Positions 43,593 to 56,878 of a stretch of DNA of 64,000 nucleotides are shown one piece after another. Below the pieces are notes generated by a model that was not told where the DNA came from, ran no database searches, and worked only from the letters and a program-made list of their open reading frames with translations. This DNA comes from Phragmites australis (lineage: Eukaryota > Streptophyta > Magnoliopsida > Poales > Poaceae): assembly GCF_958298935.1 (NCBI RefSeq), contig NC_084921.1, positions 7,698,001 to 7,762,000 of the forward strand, given 5' to 3'. Numbering within the stretch: the first letter of the stretch is position 1; the number at the start of each line of letters is the position of its first letter. Both the position numbers and the translations under genes were made by a program.

Positions 43593-45868
43593 TTGGAGAA
43601 TTTAAAGATGCTGATAAGAGATAATATGTATCTAGAATTTTTTGTGCTAGATGGTTCAAACTATTCAACTTGGAATACTCGCATGCTTAATATCTTTAGA
43701 GGCATGGGTCCTCACATGGAGCAAGTTGTATATGTAAGCATTTCTCCTCCTAGTGATATTTTGCTATCACCTGAAGAGGAAGAGAAATGCAAAAATCTCA
43801 ATGCTCAAGTTACTAATGTCTTATTTGATGCTATGAGTATAGCGCTAGTTGAATCCATCATGCCGCTTGAAGACGTTCATCTCATTTGGACTACTCTCAA
43901 AGAAAGATATGACAAGCTCAAATATGATGAAGAAGAACTTCTTCTGGAGATGTCATTTGAGAAATGCTCAATTTCATTATCCCATTATAAAGAGCACCAA
44001 ATGACTTCCTCTATTGTCGAAAAGAATGTCACTTTATCATCCACCTCATCAATTGATAAATCTGAGCAAGGTAATGGTATGATGAGTGTGGTTAGTAATT
44101 ATTCAATCCTTCCTTTGGGCTTTAACAACACTACTAGTGAAAGTTCCATATCTACTTATGTTGACAACTCTTGCATATCATCTAGTGCAAAAATATATAT
44201 TTATTATGATGATATGGTTCCTTGTTCTCATAGCGATGTATTTATTTCCACTAGTACTTGTGAGACTTTTTTTTTTTTGAAGAAAATAAAAGTTTATGAG
44301 AGACAAAACTTAGGTGGAGAGGCATCCACCTCTCAAAGATGTTCATCTCCTCATTTTGACACCCACATGAGCATTATGGCTAAAGGTAAAAGGAAACCAG
44401 TAAGTGAGGATGATAGTGATAATGCCATTAACGGACTTGAGTTTGATCATTTGAACAAAAAGAATATATCTAAAATGATCTAGCTCATGACTGTCATGGA
44501 AGGCTTAGAAGAAAGCCTTAAGAGGTAAGAGGAATTTCTCATTGAGAAAATTGAGAATCTTAAAGCTTTAAATGTGAAATATAAAGAACTTCAATAATCT
44601 TATAGTTCTTTATCCAATCTTTATAGTGATCTTAAAGCTAAGCATATTTTTTGCTTGATAAATTAGATGTTATACCTCTAGTGAATTTAAAAATGCCATG
44701 TCCTAATTGTAATATCTTATCTAAGAATAAATCCACTATTTCTTCTATTGATGATGCTTGTGCTACTAACTCTAATTCTTGTGTAGCATCTTTGGAGAAA
44801 GAAAATATTGAGCTAAGGGATCAACTTGAAAGGTTTACTAGCAAGTATGTGAGTCTACAAGAAAATCATGACAAGATTTTGTGCACTCATGAAGATCTTG
44901 TAGATTCTCATACCATGCTAGAAATAGCTCATTAGGTAATGGTTATCACAATAAAATCCTATGAACCTTATGTGGACATTAGCATATTTCTTTCGCCTAA
45001 TGTAAATTTGACATATGCTAGTTCTACCAATTCATTTGATGTCAATTCTATATTCAATGATGAATTGCCTACTAATCATTGTTGCTCTAAAGCTAATGTT
45101 CTTCCTAGTATTGCTTGTGATATTGACAGTAAAGGGAAAAGCAAGAAGCTCAAGGATTAATTGCATACAAGAAATAAAAATAGATTTGGACTCAATTCTA
45201 ATAAGAAGAATAAGTCCAACAATATCAAGATCAAGAGGCAAAATCAAAAGAAGATCAAGGCTCTCATCACTTACTTCAAGTGCAAGAAAGAGGGCCACCA
45301 TGTGAAAGATTGTCCCTTAAAGAAAGAAGAAAGGAAGAGGAACAAGAAAAAAAATGAGAAGAAGTTTGCTCATATCAAGTGCTTCAAGTGCACCAATTTG
45401 AGACAGTTTGCTTCAAGTTATCCTAGCAATGCAAATGATGAAGCAATACTTCCAAGAAGGAAATCGAGGATCAACAAAAAGAAATGTTATGGTTGCAATG
45501 AGAAGGGGCATGAAATAAGATTATGTCCTTACAAGAAGAAAGAAGCTTCATCACCATTAAGAACTCAAGCAAGCTCTCATCATGATGACAAACATCAAAA
45601 AAAGAGGTTCCAAGCTAAATCAAGATCACACAAGACAAATGGTAAAGCAAAAGGTTATCAAAGTGAGAAACCTCAAGTGAAGAGGCTTAGCAGCAAAATT
45701 TGCTATACATGTCACGAAAAGGGACATACTGATAAAAATTGTCCCAATGGTAATATTCATAAGCATAACCCTTTCATTAGGAAGGTTAAGAGTGGTAGTT
45801 ATGTTGCTAAGATGATTAATTCATCTTATACTATGCAAAAGCTATTTGAGTGTCTAAGTCTCTCGTGA
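43593..45868 (+). pseudogene. copia gag with three CCHC zinc knuckles plus one broken
   Basis: The first ORF (43593-44483) has the copia gag head: FVLDGSNYSTWNTRM, KNLNAQVTNVLFDAMS, HLIWTTLKERYD. Stops near 44481, 44527 and 44595 divide the middle, which shows coiled-coil-like sequence (ASLEKENIELRDQLERF, 44795-44935). The last ORF (45161-45868) is Lys-rich. It has CCHC boxes CKKEGHHVKDC-type, CYGCNEKGHEIRLC and CYTCHEKGHTDKNC, with a fourth, CFKCTNLRQFASSYP, lacking its His/Cys. It ends near GPNIIWVLQS, the usual gag-protease junction in this group, after which pol is missing. The gag as it stands is broken. Confidence 0.85.
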
Positions 45869-46762
45869 CTAAATTTAAAGGACCCAACATAATTTGGGTA
45901 CTACAAAGTGCTTAATTTGTTAAATAGGTACTTGGAGATGCATTGAAGACTTGGGCTATTTGAGAAGAATTTTATTGCAAATCTCATATCAAGTTTCCTT
46001 TCAAGTTATATTTCTCATTATTTATGAAAAGAGCACCAAGTATGAATATTATTGATCGAACATCAAGAACTAATGACATCTCGGTGACAAGAAATGAAGA
46101 ACCTCCATGTGAAGCAATCAAGAAGCTAGTCATTGGTGAAGTAAAGCCCAAAGAAGCTCAAAATCAAAAGGAGGCTGAAGAAGATGGTGAAATATATTTA
46201 GTTGCGGCAAGATGCGGAGATTCCACAAGATTATGCTGAGACTCCAGACAAATCTGCGCAGAATCTGCAGAAATGTGCCGAAGGTCCGTACAGTGCTAGA
46301 AAAGTGGAAAAATATGTAGATTGCCAAGCCATAATTCATATCTTGTGGTAATCTACATTATCTCAAGTTTGTAAGTTCATTTTTGGTATAAGTATTTCCT
46401 TTATAAATTTCTTTTGTGCTTTAACTCAAAATATATGGTAAACTCCTCTATATTCTTGAATGAACTAATTGTATGTTATAAGTAATTAAAGTACTTGAAT
46501 GCACATATATACGGGGAGCTCATCCTATGTTTTGTGTTTTGAGACTAATCTTTCTTCAAGTGAATTTATGTTTAGTCTCTTGGTGAAATGGAGGGCATTG
46601 AAGACTTGGCTAAATTATTTGAAGATTTATCTAATTGTTCAAAGAGTCAAGTAGTGTAGAATTATATTTATTATCTATCCAAAATGTCTTTCTATGAAGG
46701 TAACTTTTTATCATAATGTCTTTAAATTTATAGTTTATATCTTTGTGATAGATTTGTTGTTC

Positions 46763-46799
<37 letters not shown>

Positions 46800-46923
46800 T
46801 TGTGATGTTAGATTTAAAACTTGTTCTTTGTATATATTCATCTTCGGATTAAATATATATTTAGAACTTTAATTTTTTTTCAAATATAACCATCTAGTGA
46901 GATTGTCATCAAAATGGGGAAGA
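45869..46923 (+). other. non-coding 3' interior of the gag-only element
   Basis: No pol sequence. Contains further CGGAGATTCC / CTGAGACTCC motif copies (46215-46300), a 32-base (AT)16 run (46766-46797) and a purine tract ATGGGGAAGA just before the 3' LTR. Confidence 0.6.
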
Positions 46924-49236
46924 TTAAAATTGTATCTAGCCCCTATAATTGTTAGTAGGTTGTTCCATATGTGATGTATGGAAAAGAGATATGCATCAAG
47001 ATGAATAAACTCTAAGTGATGCTTTGGTAAGTCAATGACAATACCTATAGACTAACAATAATGTTAAAAAAAATTATTAGGTTATTTTATAGGAGATACA
47101 TAAATAATGAAGCATGGATTAGTTGAGAAATGTTATGAGTTCAAATAATTGCATCAAAGTCATTGATATCTTAGTGATACTCACAAGAAGAAAGAAAAGT
47201 TCATTGAAGATTGGTGATAAACGTGAATGCTAAGTTACTTGTGGAAATCAAGTAACTAAAGGTATGCCATTGTCAATTGAGTTTATAGACTAACCTATGT
47301 GCTTTGTGCTTGAGAGTAAGTTGGGGTTAAGATCCATAAGAAAGTATAAGTTGAATTAAAATCATATATGCCAAGAGTGAAGAACAAGATTAGACTTCAT
47401 ATATGATAAAGTGAATTTATTAAAGATATCGGATACAATATGATTTTCTATGGCAACACGATGAAGGGAAAGCAAGACTTGATTGCGATGGACCATCCGG
47501 TGGTGAATGGCAAACAAATGACTTGTTGCCGAAGAATCAAGAAGAGATGGAGTGACGATGATATAAAAGTTGGCAACCCTCTAAAGTTTGAAGGAAACAA
47601 ACAGTATTTGAAGGTATTCAAGGCTCAAAGTGGTTCAAATATGTTTTATCTTTGTAGTTGAGTATAGGTATGCCGCACTATTAAGAGGGATGCAGCATTG
47701 AACAACTTATCATGTCTCAGTGCTCAAGAGTTTCTAACCAAACACAAAGTGAGAGTTTGCTTTAGGAGCTCGGTATGAAAAGTGTGGGAGTGTCTGAATT
47801 TGGTTTTGGAGAGTTCCTAGTTTGATCATATGAGTTTAATATCATGAATTTAGTTGAGATGTGTAGTCCTCTGAATAAGTTTTCCATAAAGTCCAAAATC
47901 ATTGAGTATAGGTATGCCGCACTATTAAGAGGGATGCAGCATTGAACAACTTATCATGTCTCAGTGCTCAAGAGTTTCTAACCAAACACAAAGTGAGAGT
48001 TTGCTTTAGGAGCCCAGTATGCAAAGTGTGGGAGTGTCTGAATTTGGTTTTGGAGAGTTCCTAGTTTGATCATATGAGTTTAATATTATGAATTTAGTTG
48101 AGATGTGTAGGCCTCTGAATAAGTTTTCCATAAAGTCCAAAATCATTGAAATCGGACTTCGGGATCAAACGTTATGGTGTTTTCTCTTCGGTGACCTCGA
48201 CTGTTTTTTGAAACCGTGGAGACTCTACACCTTTTTGCGGAGGATCAGTAAATTCCAGGTATAACGGCTAGTTTTTTTTAAACAGTAGCTTCTTGTGTCA
48301 AAGTCCGGAGAGTCCGCAAATTTTTGCGAAGACTCCGCATTTTTGCGTAGAGTCTACATTTTCTTAGGTGTAACAGCTAGTTTTTGAGGTTTGATATTTA
48401 TACCTCCTCACCTCCTCCTTTGGTTGTTGCTAGTGCCTCCATGAAATACCTCAAAGCCAAAGTCATTTGTGCTCTCCCCACTTTATTCTAGTGTGAGATT
48501 TGAGAAAAAAAGTGAGTTAGGTTGAGAAATTGAAAGATTGAGTGCAAGTGAGCTAAATCTTATATTGAGCACTCAAGATCATCGACAAGAAGTTCGTCGT
48601 CGCGTTTGTTACTTTTGGAGCTGTCGCGTTTGTTACTCTGGGAGCTTAGAGCTCCTAGGCGCCTAGACATCACTGGCGAGCACCTAAAGTTGTGATGTGC
48701 CGCGAAAAAGTTTGTAAAGGCTTTGATTTCGCCTCCGCAAGGGAAGAAATCAAGAGTAGAAGCTAAGCTCAAGAGTGATCGAGCTTGGAGAGAAAAAAGG
48801 TTGTGAGAGACCCGGCTTAAGGTGACTGAGCCCCTTAGTGGAGACGTAGTAACCTCTAGTGAAGGTGTCCAACTTCAAGAAATAAATCGTGTGTCTCCTC
48901 TCTTGTTTTTTTTCTTGAGTTCTTGCTATCTATTTATGCATATTGCTCGATCTAATTTCTTGTAAAATTTTAGCAGCAGGTACTTAGTGAATAGGTTAGA
49001 ATATATACACTGGTGCTGGGTAATTCATGGATTTCATCCACGTTGTATTGTATAGGCATCGCTTGAGTTTTTTTTAAAATCTCCAGAGTATCCACAGATT
49101 TCTACGAGTGTCCGCACTTTTACAGAGACTTAAATAATTATGTGGGCTGTTCGTATATTGCTAATCCGCTATATTTAATTTGTAATTTTTTTAATACATC
49201 TATTCATCGTTTTTAGACGATATTATTATCTTTTCA
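46924..49236 (+). repeat. 3' LTR of the gag-only copia element
   Basis: Aligns with 41351-43554. Its start is mutated (TTAAAATTGTATCTAG instead of TGAAAGTGCATCTAG) and its end is TATCTTTTCA. It carries a private tandem duplication (47658-48145). Confidence 0.85.
47658..48145 (+). repeat. 244-bp tandem duplication in the 3' LTR
   Basis: 47658-47901 and 47902-48145 are near-identical, both starting TTGAGTATAGGTATGCCGC. The 5' LTR has a single copy, so the event followed integration. Confidence 0.9.
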
Positions 49237-49241
49237 GGATG

Positions 49242-52200
49242 GCACATATCAGTTCATCACTGCCTTGGACCAACCATCAAGCATACGTGTCGTTCGGTGG
49301 CTTGACGTTTGGAGGACGATCATCATCTTCACTTGGTCGGTTTTCGAGGATGAACCCATGTTCAGATGATGTCCTGATGCCCAAATCCTCTAGCCACAGT
49401 CCGCTCCAGACACCAACAGGATTGTATAAAATATGGGGACTCATATTTTGGATATAAAACCCTTAACTCTAACCTTACACTTTTGTACAAACTAACTCTG
49501 AGTTTATGAGAAATAATTATTTCAAGCTTTTTTACTGATGTATTACACATTTCACTTATCGAACTGCTTTGTCTTTCTGTACCGATCGTACCTTGACGGG
49601 GAAAATGATGTAACATATAATCACATCAATCTAATGTGGGAGAGGGAATAATTTTGGTTAACGGCTACAAGTTCCCCTGCTTCAATATTGTATTTTTCTG
49701 GATGCGGAAATTAAAGGAGCGAAAGAAAATCATAGCTACAGATGAGTCCAACTTGAGAAATGACTTGATAAGACTCGGGGAGCTTTCAAGCGCACTGTGC
49801 TAGTAGACTTCCTCTTAAAGGGCGTGGGACATGGCATTTGAAAGAGAATTAAAAGAAATACAAAGTGCTGTGATCGGATGGGAAAGGGAGGGCCTCGATA
49901 GGAGAGAACGATAAATTAAGATGGATTCTTTTCACCTTTGCCTTAGCGAGTATTTTAAATATGTAAAATTAATAATATTATGATGAAACTAAAAAATTTT
50001 ATGAAAAAATGAAAAACAAAAAAACTAAGGATGAACTATTATAAATGGAAGGAAATAATTATGTATTAATATTTTTTTAATACTGATAATGTCTATTAAT
50101 TGTAGGTTTCCAAATAAATTGGAAATTTTCAAACAATTGAGAAGGGAGAAGCCAGATAATCAATTTTGATTGTTGTCCATTTGATCATAAAAAGATGAAT
50201 ATGAAGATGTTCGGATATATCACAACTCGTCCATTTTATAGGAATATAGATTCAATACATTATATTAATTTATTTATTAATAAATAAGTAAATTGGCAAA
50301 AAAATCAATACACGCTTGATATATAAAAATTAAGGACCCACATTTAAATAATCAAAACAACATCTATAACTTAAATATATATATGAAATGCATGATACAC
50401 GGATTTTTGGATTTGTGTATACAACTGGGAGGTTACATAAGCTTTGGCTGGCTAGGGAACAGAGAGAGATATTTGGGGAGCTAGATCATAGAATATTTGT
50501 CTTTATATATATTCCATCCAAATTTTCTGGAGCAAGTTTGCTAGTTTACATGGTGCTATTCATCTATATTAACTCGAGCTAATCAACTAGGCAGCCTTTC
50601 AATGTTAATTAATACTTCCTTTTTTTTATTCATCGTTTTTGAATTTTCTAATATTTAAATTTAATTAACATTTAAAAGTAAAATTATAATATTAGGAAGT
50701 TATTATGAACAAAAAACCTAGTACTAGCATTGTTTTAATGTGCCAATCTATACAATTTTATACATATCGATGATCAAACTACTTTACAAAGTTGCACCGC
50801 ATGGATTTTAGGACGTTGATGTCCAATAGAAAAAGGAATGAAAGCAAGAGTTTTGTGCACAAGCCACTTTACCAAGTCAAGGAAAGACAGATAAATATAC
50901 TTCAAAGATATTATCCATAGAACAATGAATATCCAAACTATGGGGTCCCCGTGAGCTATTTATATAAAGTATATAATAGTTTGGATCTTATGAATATATT
51001 ATATTGAGATATTTATATAAAGTATATGATAATTTAAATATCAAACAATCGGCAAGATAAAATCATATTAAAATATTAATTATAATCTATCATAGTAATC
51101 GGAATCTTACTGTATGCTAGCATCGTCCATCCATCGTATTCTCAACACCCAACAAGGCCCCACAAAATCATGCACTAGGGCTGGAGGTCGATACTTGAGT
51201 GGACAGTGTTGCCTTTCATGTCCTGCAGTCTGGTAAGATGTCCATGCGCATCAGCGCATGTATGGAGTCGGTGTTCCAAACTATGGGGTCCGCGTTCCCG
51301 AATCCCAATACCGACCGGCCGCTGCGTTCGGAGGCCGTCGACTCGCTGGGATCGATCAAGGATCAATCCTATCGATGCGTGTGAGATACATACGTACAGT
51401 GTCTACGGACCTGTGTCATAACCGACGACAAGTACAGCAGCAAACAAACATCGCTGAGAGAGAGAGATGGAGATGGCCCGGTCTGACAAACACAGAAATA
51501 TTCCCCGCATGCATCCTGCAAGCCCAGCCATGTCTCCCTGCTTTGTTCATATTGATCGCCAGGGACAAACGCACATGTCCAAATTTTGCAGGGAACTGCT
51601 GATAAACTCTCCATGTAGCTAGCAGCAGTAGCTGATAAACACAACCTATCTCCCTCTTCTTCCTTCTTCTCATTTTCATCTTCTTCTCCCTCTTCTTTTC
51701 TCCTTCATCCATAGAAACGGTAAGGGGCTGGAGGCCTCTCTACCCTCCTCTAAATCCACACCTAGCTAGCAATGATTTGGTCCACTAGTGCGACGGAAAC
51801 GATACGCATAAGTAAAATGAAAACTTTCTAGAGATGAACAAAATTTAGGAGAAAGAACTATTTTAAAACTAGTACACTTTTTTTTTCTTTCGAGAACTTG
51901 CGTGTACTAGCTAATACAGGCTTTTGAATACAGTGTTCAAGAAAGGCTACATATATGCAGTGATTGGTTGCTAGATTATACTGTGTTCTGCTATGAGTAC
52001 GTAGTAGTAGCATGCACTGCAGGATGACAGGGAGACATGGCACCCAAACCAAAAGTGGAAAAGAAAACTAACTCATTTTTGACAAATAAGAAGGTTTTGA
52101 TTAATTTGTTGTTTCGGTCTCTCTGCGTGGAGGAGAAATATTTCTAAGTCTTTGTCATCTCAAATCCATCTAGCTCAATAAAGTCAACATTTCCACTTAG

Positions 52201-53519
52201 CACATACCAGAAAGCAAAGGCAAGTAGGTAGCTAGTGTTCCACTATACTCTGTTGGAGACTTGCTAAATATAGAAACTATGAACAAATTGTACTCTCATA
52301 AAACTAGAGATGTTAGCATTCGTCCACCTGCGATTGTTCATAGTCAATGTTTGAATTAACAATCATTTTTGTTATATATTCCCAAGTTGTGTATGATTTA
52401 TGTATTATGCGCAAATCGATTTTGCGGCCGTTTGATTAGCTTTAGTTCGCAATTTTGAGTGATTTATGATTATGATGATGCAATGGTTCCAACATGTTAC
52501 TTGTACTAAGAAAAATATGTCACTATACAAAATAGACAAACGTTAATCTGTCCAATTAAATAGACAACCATCTAATTTTAAAAGCCTCCAAACAAAATGG
52601 AGAAGTTTAGAGTTTATCTTTGACTTGGACCGGCCGTGTGGATTCTTCTAAATTTCTAATGGATCGGTCCGGACCTTCGTGCACCATACATTTCACAACG
52701 TGCCCAAAAGGAGTTTGATGTGCCCTTTCATGCCTGTGTTTGAGAGTGTGTAATGGATCACTATCCATGAGGATGAGGGTTTCAATTTAGTGCGGTAAAA
52801 TGAACCATCCATATAGGATGAGTCATGCACACGTCACATTCCTAGCATACAGGGATTTTTTTTTTTTTTTTTGTTTGACGCCAAAGAAAAGTTTGGTGAT
52901 CTCGAGGAAATTTTTTGACCACCATTTTGTTTTAAGGCCAAGATTTAGCCATTCCCCTATAGCTTTGCAAATTGTAATGCGTGGCCAGGTTAAATTTGGG
53001 CGAGCAAAACGGCAGCCCAACTTGGCCAACCAAACAATCATGGTTATTTAGTTGGCACGGTCGATTTTTGGCATATTCAACGTGATTTTGTTACTAAGGC
53101 GGAGGTAGGGGCCTGTTTGAATTAAAGATTTTCATACGAATTTTATTGGAATTAGTACAATTCAAGGGTTCCAAATGAAGCCAATCTGCTCCCCGCGGTT
53201 AAAAAAAAAAGTATTATTCTGAAACTTGCGAAGCTAAAGTGTTTACATTTAAACTGCAATACTTTTCTGGTGTTTAGATTTCTGATATGAAAATGCTTTG
53301 TTCTGATTTGTCTAAAACAAATATCTCTACGATGTCGTTGTGTTTCAGATGCAGCGCTGATGCATACAGTACGGACTAATAAAACCCATCGAAACCTCCT
53401 CCTTAGAAAAAAAACATACTACCAAAAACTAAAAAGAAACTCTTTTCTCCATGAATGTCCCTTTATTTTTTTTTCACCCTTCCTAAGGAGGGGTGATCAG
53501 GCGATGGCGATTGTTGCGT
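49242..53519. other. intergenic DNA without recognised genes
   Basis: Mostly AT-rich. A GC-richer stretch at 51.18-51.42 kb has overlapping ORFs on both strands without domains. Poly-T (about 52857-52878) and CT-rich (51655-51710) runs are present. GGCCTGTTTGAATT near 53111 resembles one end of a Tourist/hAT-type MITE, but no partner end was found. Confidence 0.4.
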
Positions 53520-54189
53520 ATGTCATGGCCCGTGAGGTTTAGGGTTTAGGAAAGGGATTTTCGGGGTCGCGATGTGCTTCATGACCCATCTTGATCGCTG
53601 ACATATGCATATATGCAAGATACCTCTCCCGTTATTAAGAAGAGGCAAATTTCATCTTGATCGCTCATACTCGAAAACATGTTTCATGACAAATCTGAAA
53701 ATTACTTTTATGACTATCCAGTTACGGAATATCGTTTGGTAACCCCAAAGTATGTCACTACACATTCTAGGAATCAATGATGATCTCAGGTCTAAGAATC
53801 ATACATGTACACCATCTGAGATAACAACTAATAACATATCATAAATAACAATCCCAACAGTATCTCAAAATGGGTCTATCCAACATCATATTTTCTAACA
53901 TAAATATCAATATTATTGATCTGGTACCTGGTATCTTTATATATATTATCCATGAAATATAATCATCAATCAATATATATGCTGGTCTTATGAATCATCA
54001 TAATGATACGTGACTAGGGATTAATTTAGAATAACATCATGATACAAACAAAGAGTTCCATGAATAAGTCACATACTTGTCAATTAATGTAAATGATAAT
54101 CATTATTGGATAACACATTATTCAAAAGCACATAAACATAGACGTTATATAACCATCTCTATGATTGCATCTAGGGCATGTCACCTTCA
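53520..54189 (-). repeat. copia 3' LTR (minus strand), left limit approximate
   Basis: On the minus strand it begins TGAAGGTGACATGCCCTAGATGC after the tract AGTGGGAGAT, as in Angela/BARE-type elements. The far end is not fixed, because the matching 5' LTR is outside the window. Confidence 0.6.
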
Positions 54190-54209
54190 ATCTCCCACTT
54201 GTACTAGAG

Positions 54210-54497
54210 TCAATCATGTAAGTATCTAATACTCATCGCTCTCATATGCGCCTCATGCTTAGGCCGAGGGAGTGGCTTTTTCAAGGGATCAGAAATACTT
54301 AAATATGTGTGCACCTTGCATATATTCACATCACCCTGATCTAAAATCTCTTGAATAAGGTGATAGTGCCGCGGTATATGTTTGGATTTCTGGTGTGATC
54401 TAGGTTCCTTGGCTTGCATAATAGCTCCACTATTATTACAATAGAGATCTATTGGACTAGAAGCAGTAGGCACCACACCAAGCTTAGAAACTGTCAC
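54210..54497 (-). pseudogene. copia RNase H, C-terminal part
   Basis: Contains LGVVPTASSPIDLYCNNSGA, KEPRSHQKSKHIPRHYHLI, GDVNICKVHTYLSISDPLKK and ends MSIRYLHD, the standard C-terminus of this copia group. The first codons (through the GAAAC duplication) overlap the gypsy junction. Confidence 0.9.
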
Positions 54498-54814
54498 ATC
54501 CCAAAATGTTAATTATGAAATTAGGAATGCCTAATCATAATTGCATTATATTTTGTGCGATTTATTATCAATTTTATTTTAAGCACGTTTCAAAAGTTAT
54601 GTGTTTTGAGCCTTCGCGTATTTTTCCCACATACACGTGAGTATTGGAGAGTGAAAATAACTTAGAAGCTAATTAGGAGGAACCCCATAGATATTAGAAA
54701 AGAAAAAAAGAGGAAAAAGGGAAAAAGAATGAGACTTTTTGCACCAAACTGCTCCTACGGTCTAACCGGTGCTCCCCATGATCTGACCGCTAGTACACAG
54801 AGCACCCATTAAGG

Positions 54815-54880
<66 letters not shown>

Positions 54881-55390
54881 ATTTCTTTTGCTCTCTCACT
54901 CTCTCCCTCACTCAAGCCCTATAGAGAGAAGAAGAGATCACCTTGACGGCTTCGACGACCGGAGATCGACAGAGGAACCTTCCCCGAGCTTCCCGAAGAC
55001 TTCCCCGAGATCTTCCTCCTTTTTCTCACTCGTCGGAGGCACGTTCTTCCTCCCCAAGCTCCCTCAACCTCTCTAGGAGTCTAATCAGTGGATCGAAGCT
55101 CCCCCGAAGAATTCTAATCCAATAAAAAGTTCCTTTTATGCCAAGGTGAATCTTCCAATACATCCAAGTTAAAACTGATATACATGAGTCAGACCATCGC
55201 TAGGGCCAGTCTGACCGTTGGTCGGTGGTCTAATCTCCATCATACCTTCGGTCAGACCGCTAGGCGCCAAAGCTCTCTGCTAGCTGCCAGTCAGACCGAC
55301 ACTTCCCCGTCAGTCTAACCGCTAGCCATTCATGGTTGTATGTACTTAGGTTACCTTATCCGGGGTTTCAAACTTTGAAACCTAATTTTG
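54492..55390 (+). repeat. 5' LTR remnant of the gypsy element
   Basis: Blocks match the start of the 3' LTR (60542 onward), including GCCTAATCATAATTGCATTA and GGGGTTTCAAACTTTGAAAC. It contains a (CT)30 run (54819-54878) and GGTCTGACCG / GGTCAGACCG motif copies (55187-55330). Confidence 0.75.
54819..54878. repeat. (CT)30 microsatellite in the gypsy 5' LTR
   Basis: Sixty bases of perfect CT repeat. The same place in the 3' LTR (about 60880-60905) has only short CT and CTCCC runs. Confidence 0.95.
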
Positions 55391-55805
55391 GTGACTTTTT
55401 GCAAATACCCATGTGACGATTACATGGGGTGTCCCATAAGACGACGGTACAGGAAGTAAATACATTAGCAACAACATATGAAATGTCACATGTGCGGCGA
55501 GATGCATAAGCACCGTTCACGCGAGAAGTAAAAGGTAGCATGAAGGGTGATGATTGGTAGTTATTGTATATATGAATGCTTGTGGTCTTGATGTTTGTTA
55601 CGGAGTGATGCACTCGAGAGAGAAACGTGTTGTGAGTTGTGAGCTAGGCTACATTTTTCGCATATCTTGCACTGCATTTTTATCATGCATTCTACCTGTT
55701 ATGTGATGCCTTAGAGTGCATAGCTTTTTGGGATCCGGATAATACCATTTTGTGAAGTCGGAGATTGAATGTCCGCCTCTTTTTCTTTTTGTCATCTCAA
55801 ACAGG

Positions 55806-56878
55806 ATGAGAACATGCCAGGGTGCCCATAAAGACAATCCAGAGAGTTCAAATGCCCGTGATGGAGAATCATCCCCTCTATCCCCTATGGCGGAGGTGTT
55901 GGACCTTTTTAAGGTTATGCTCAGAACGTGGCCTATCTTGTTGGAGTTGGAGCCGGCCTACATGGAGGTTTCTTTGAGTTCCTTCATACTCAACCTCCTA
56001 TCTTCACTCGCGCCGAAGATCCCAATGACACTAACTATTGGCTTTGCACCATTGAGCAGAAACTTGCTCTTGTGTGGTGTGATGACCATAAAAAAGTCAT
56101 ATATGTCACTCATCAACTTCAAGGCGCCACCAGGGCATGGTGGCAGAGCTAGCTCACCATGCAATCCCCTGGCCACTCTGTCACTTGGGAGGATTTTCAC
56201 ATAGCTTTTTGTGCTTCCTACATCCCTAAGGATGTGAGAGACTTCAAGAGACAGGAGTTCCTCAACATAAAGTAAGGGGACAAGTTGGTGATGGATTATG
56301 TGCATGGGTTCAACGAGTTGGCACAATATGCACCAGAGTTCGTCTCCACTAACAAGCGAAAGCAAGAGTACTTCATAGATGGGCTTTCCACGAATATGCA
56401 AGAGAGGCTCTCTGCACATAATTTTGATGATTTCAATATGATGGTGAGCAAGTCAATTATGGTGGAGTACAAAATGAAGAAGCATCAATATGAGAAGAAG
56501 CGCAAGAGGGAGGAACAGTTTTCTAATGAAGACAGTGAGCAACAATTGTGCGCACAGCCACCACTTCTGTCTCATTCAATGATAATGGTGCCTTCACAGT
56601 CTATGTGTTTGGCCCATTCCTCTCCTTCCCAAGAGCAATCCCAAGAAGCCGTGAATGGTCAAAGAAGCTACTCAAAACGTGGAAGAGGGGGCCCATGCTT
56701 CAATTGCGGTCAGTTGGGGCACTTTGCCCAACGTTGTCACTATCCAAAACAAGGTGATATGATAAATAATCCAATTATACCACCACCTCTTGGGTCACAG
56801 AAGGTCCCAGCTCTGACGCAGGGGAATATCCACATCATCACATCAAGGAAGCCCAAAAGGAGATCAGTGTGCTTTTAA
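55806..56878 (+). pseudogene. gypsy gag (broken)
   Basis: Gag motifs run across two frames: RAEDPNDTNYWLCTIEQKL, VTHQLQGATRAWW, VTWEDFHIAF, then from 56285 VMDYVHGFNELAQYAP, RKQEYFIDGLSTNMQERLS. A CCHC knuckle, CFNCGQLGHFAQRC, lies near 56697-56738. A frameshift near 55930-55990 and stops near 56148 and 56273 break it. Confidence 0.88.

Larger units (their letters stand above)
41351..49236 (+). mobile_element. complete gag-only (TR-GAG-like) copia LTR element, 7.9 kb
   Basis: The 5' LTR spans 41351-43554 and the 3' LTR 46924-49236. Flanks are CGATG (41346-41350) and GGATG (49237-49241), a 5-bp duplication with one mismatch. A tRNA-Met-type primer site follows the 5' LTR. The 3.4-kb interior codes only for gag with zinc knuckles. 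No protease, integrase, reverse transcriptase or RNase H remains. LTRs differ by many substitutions, a deletion of about 90 bases and a duplication, so this is an older insertion than the element at 8970. Confidence 0.88.

Noticed and set aside
51175..51602. Overlapping ORFs on both strands
   Set aside because: Moderate GC content only. No motif, no splice pattern and no conserved frame.
53100..53180. GGCCTGTTTGAATT segment as a Tourist/hAT MITE end
   Set aside because: Only one terminus-like sequence was seen. No inverted partner or target duplication could be found nearby.
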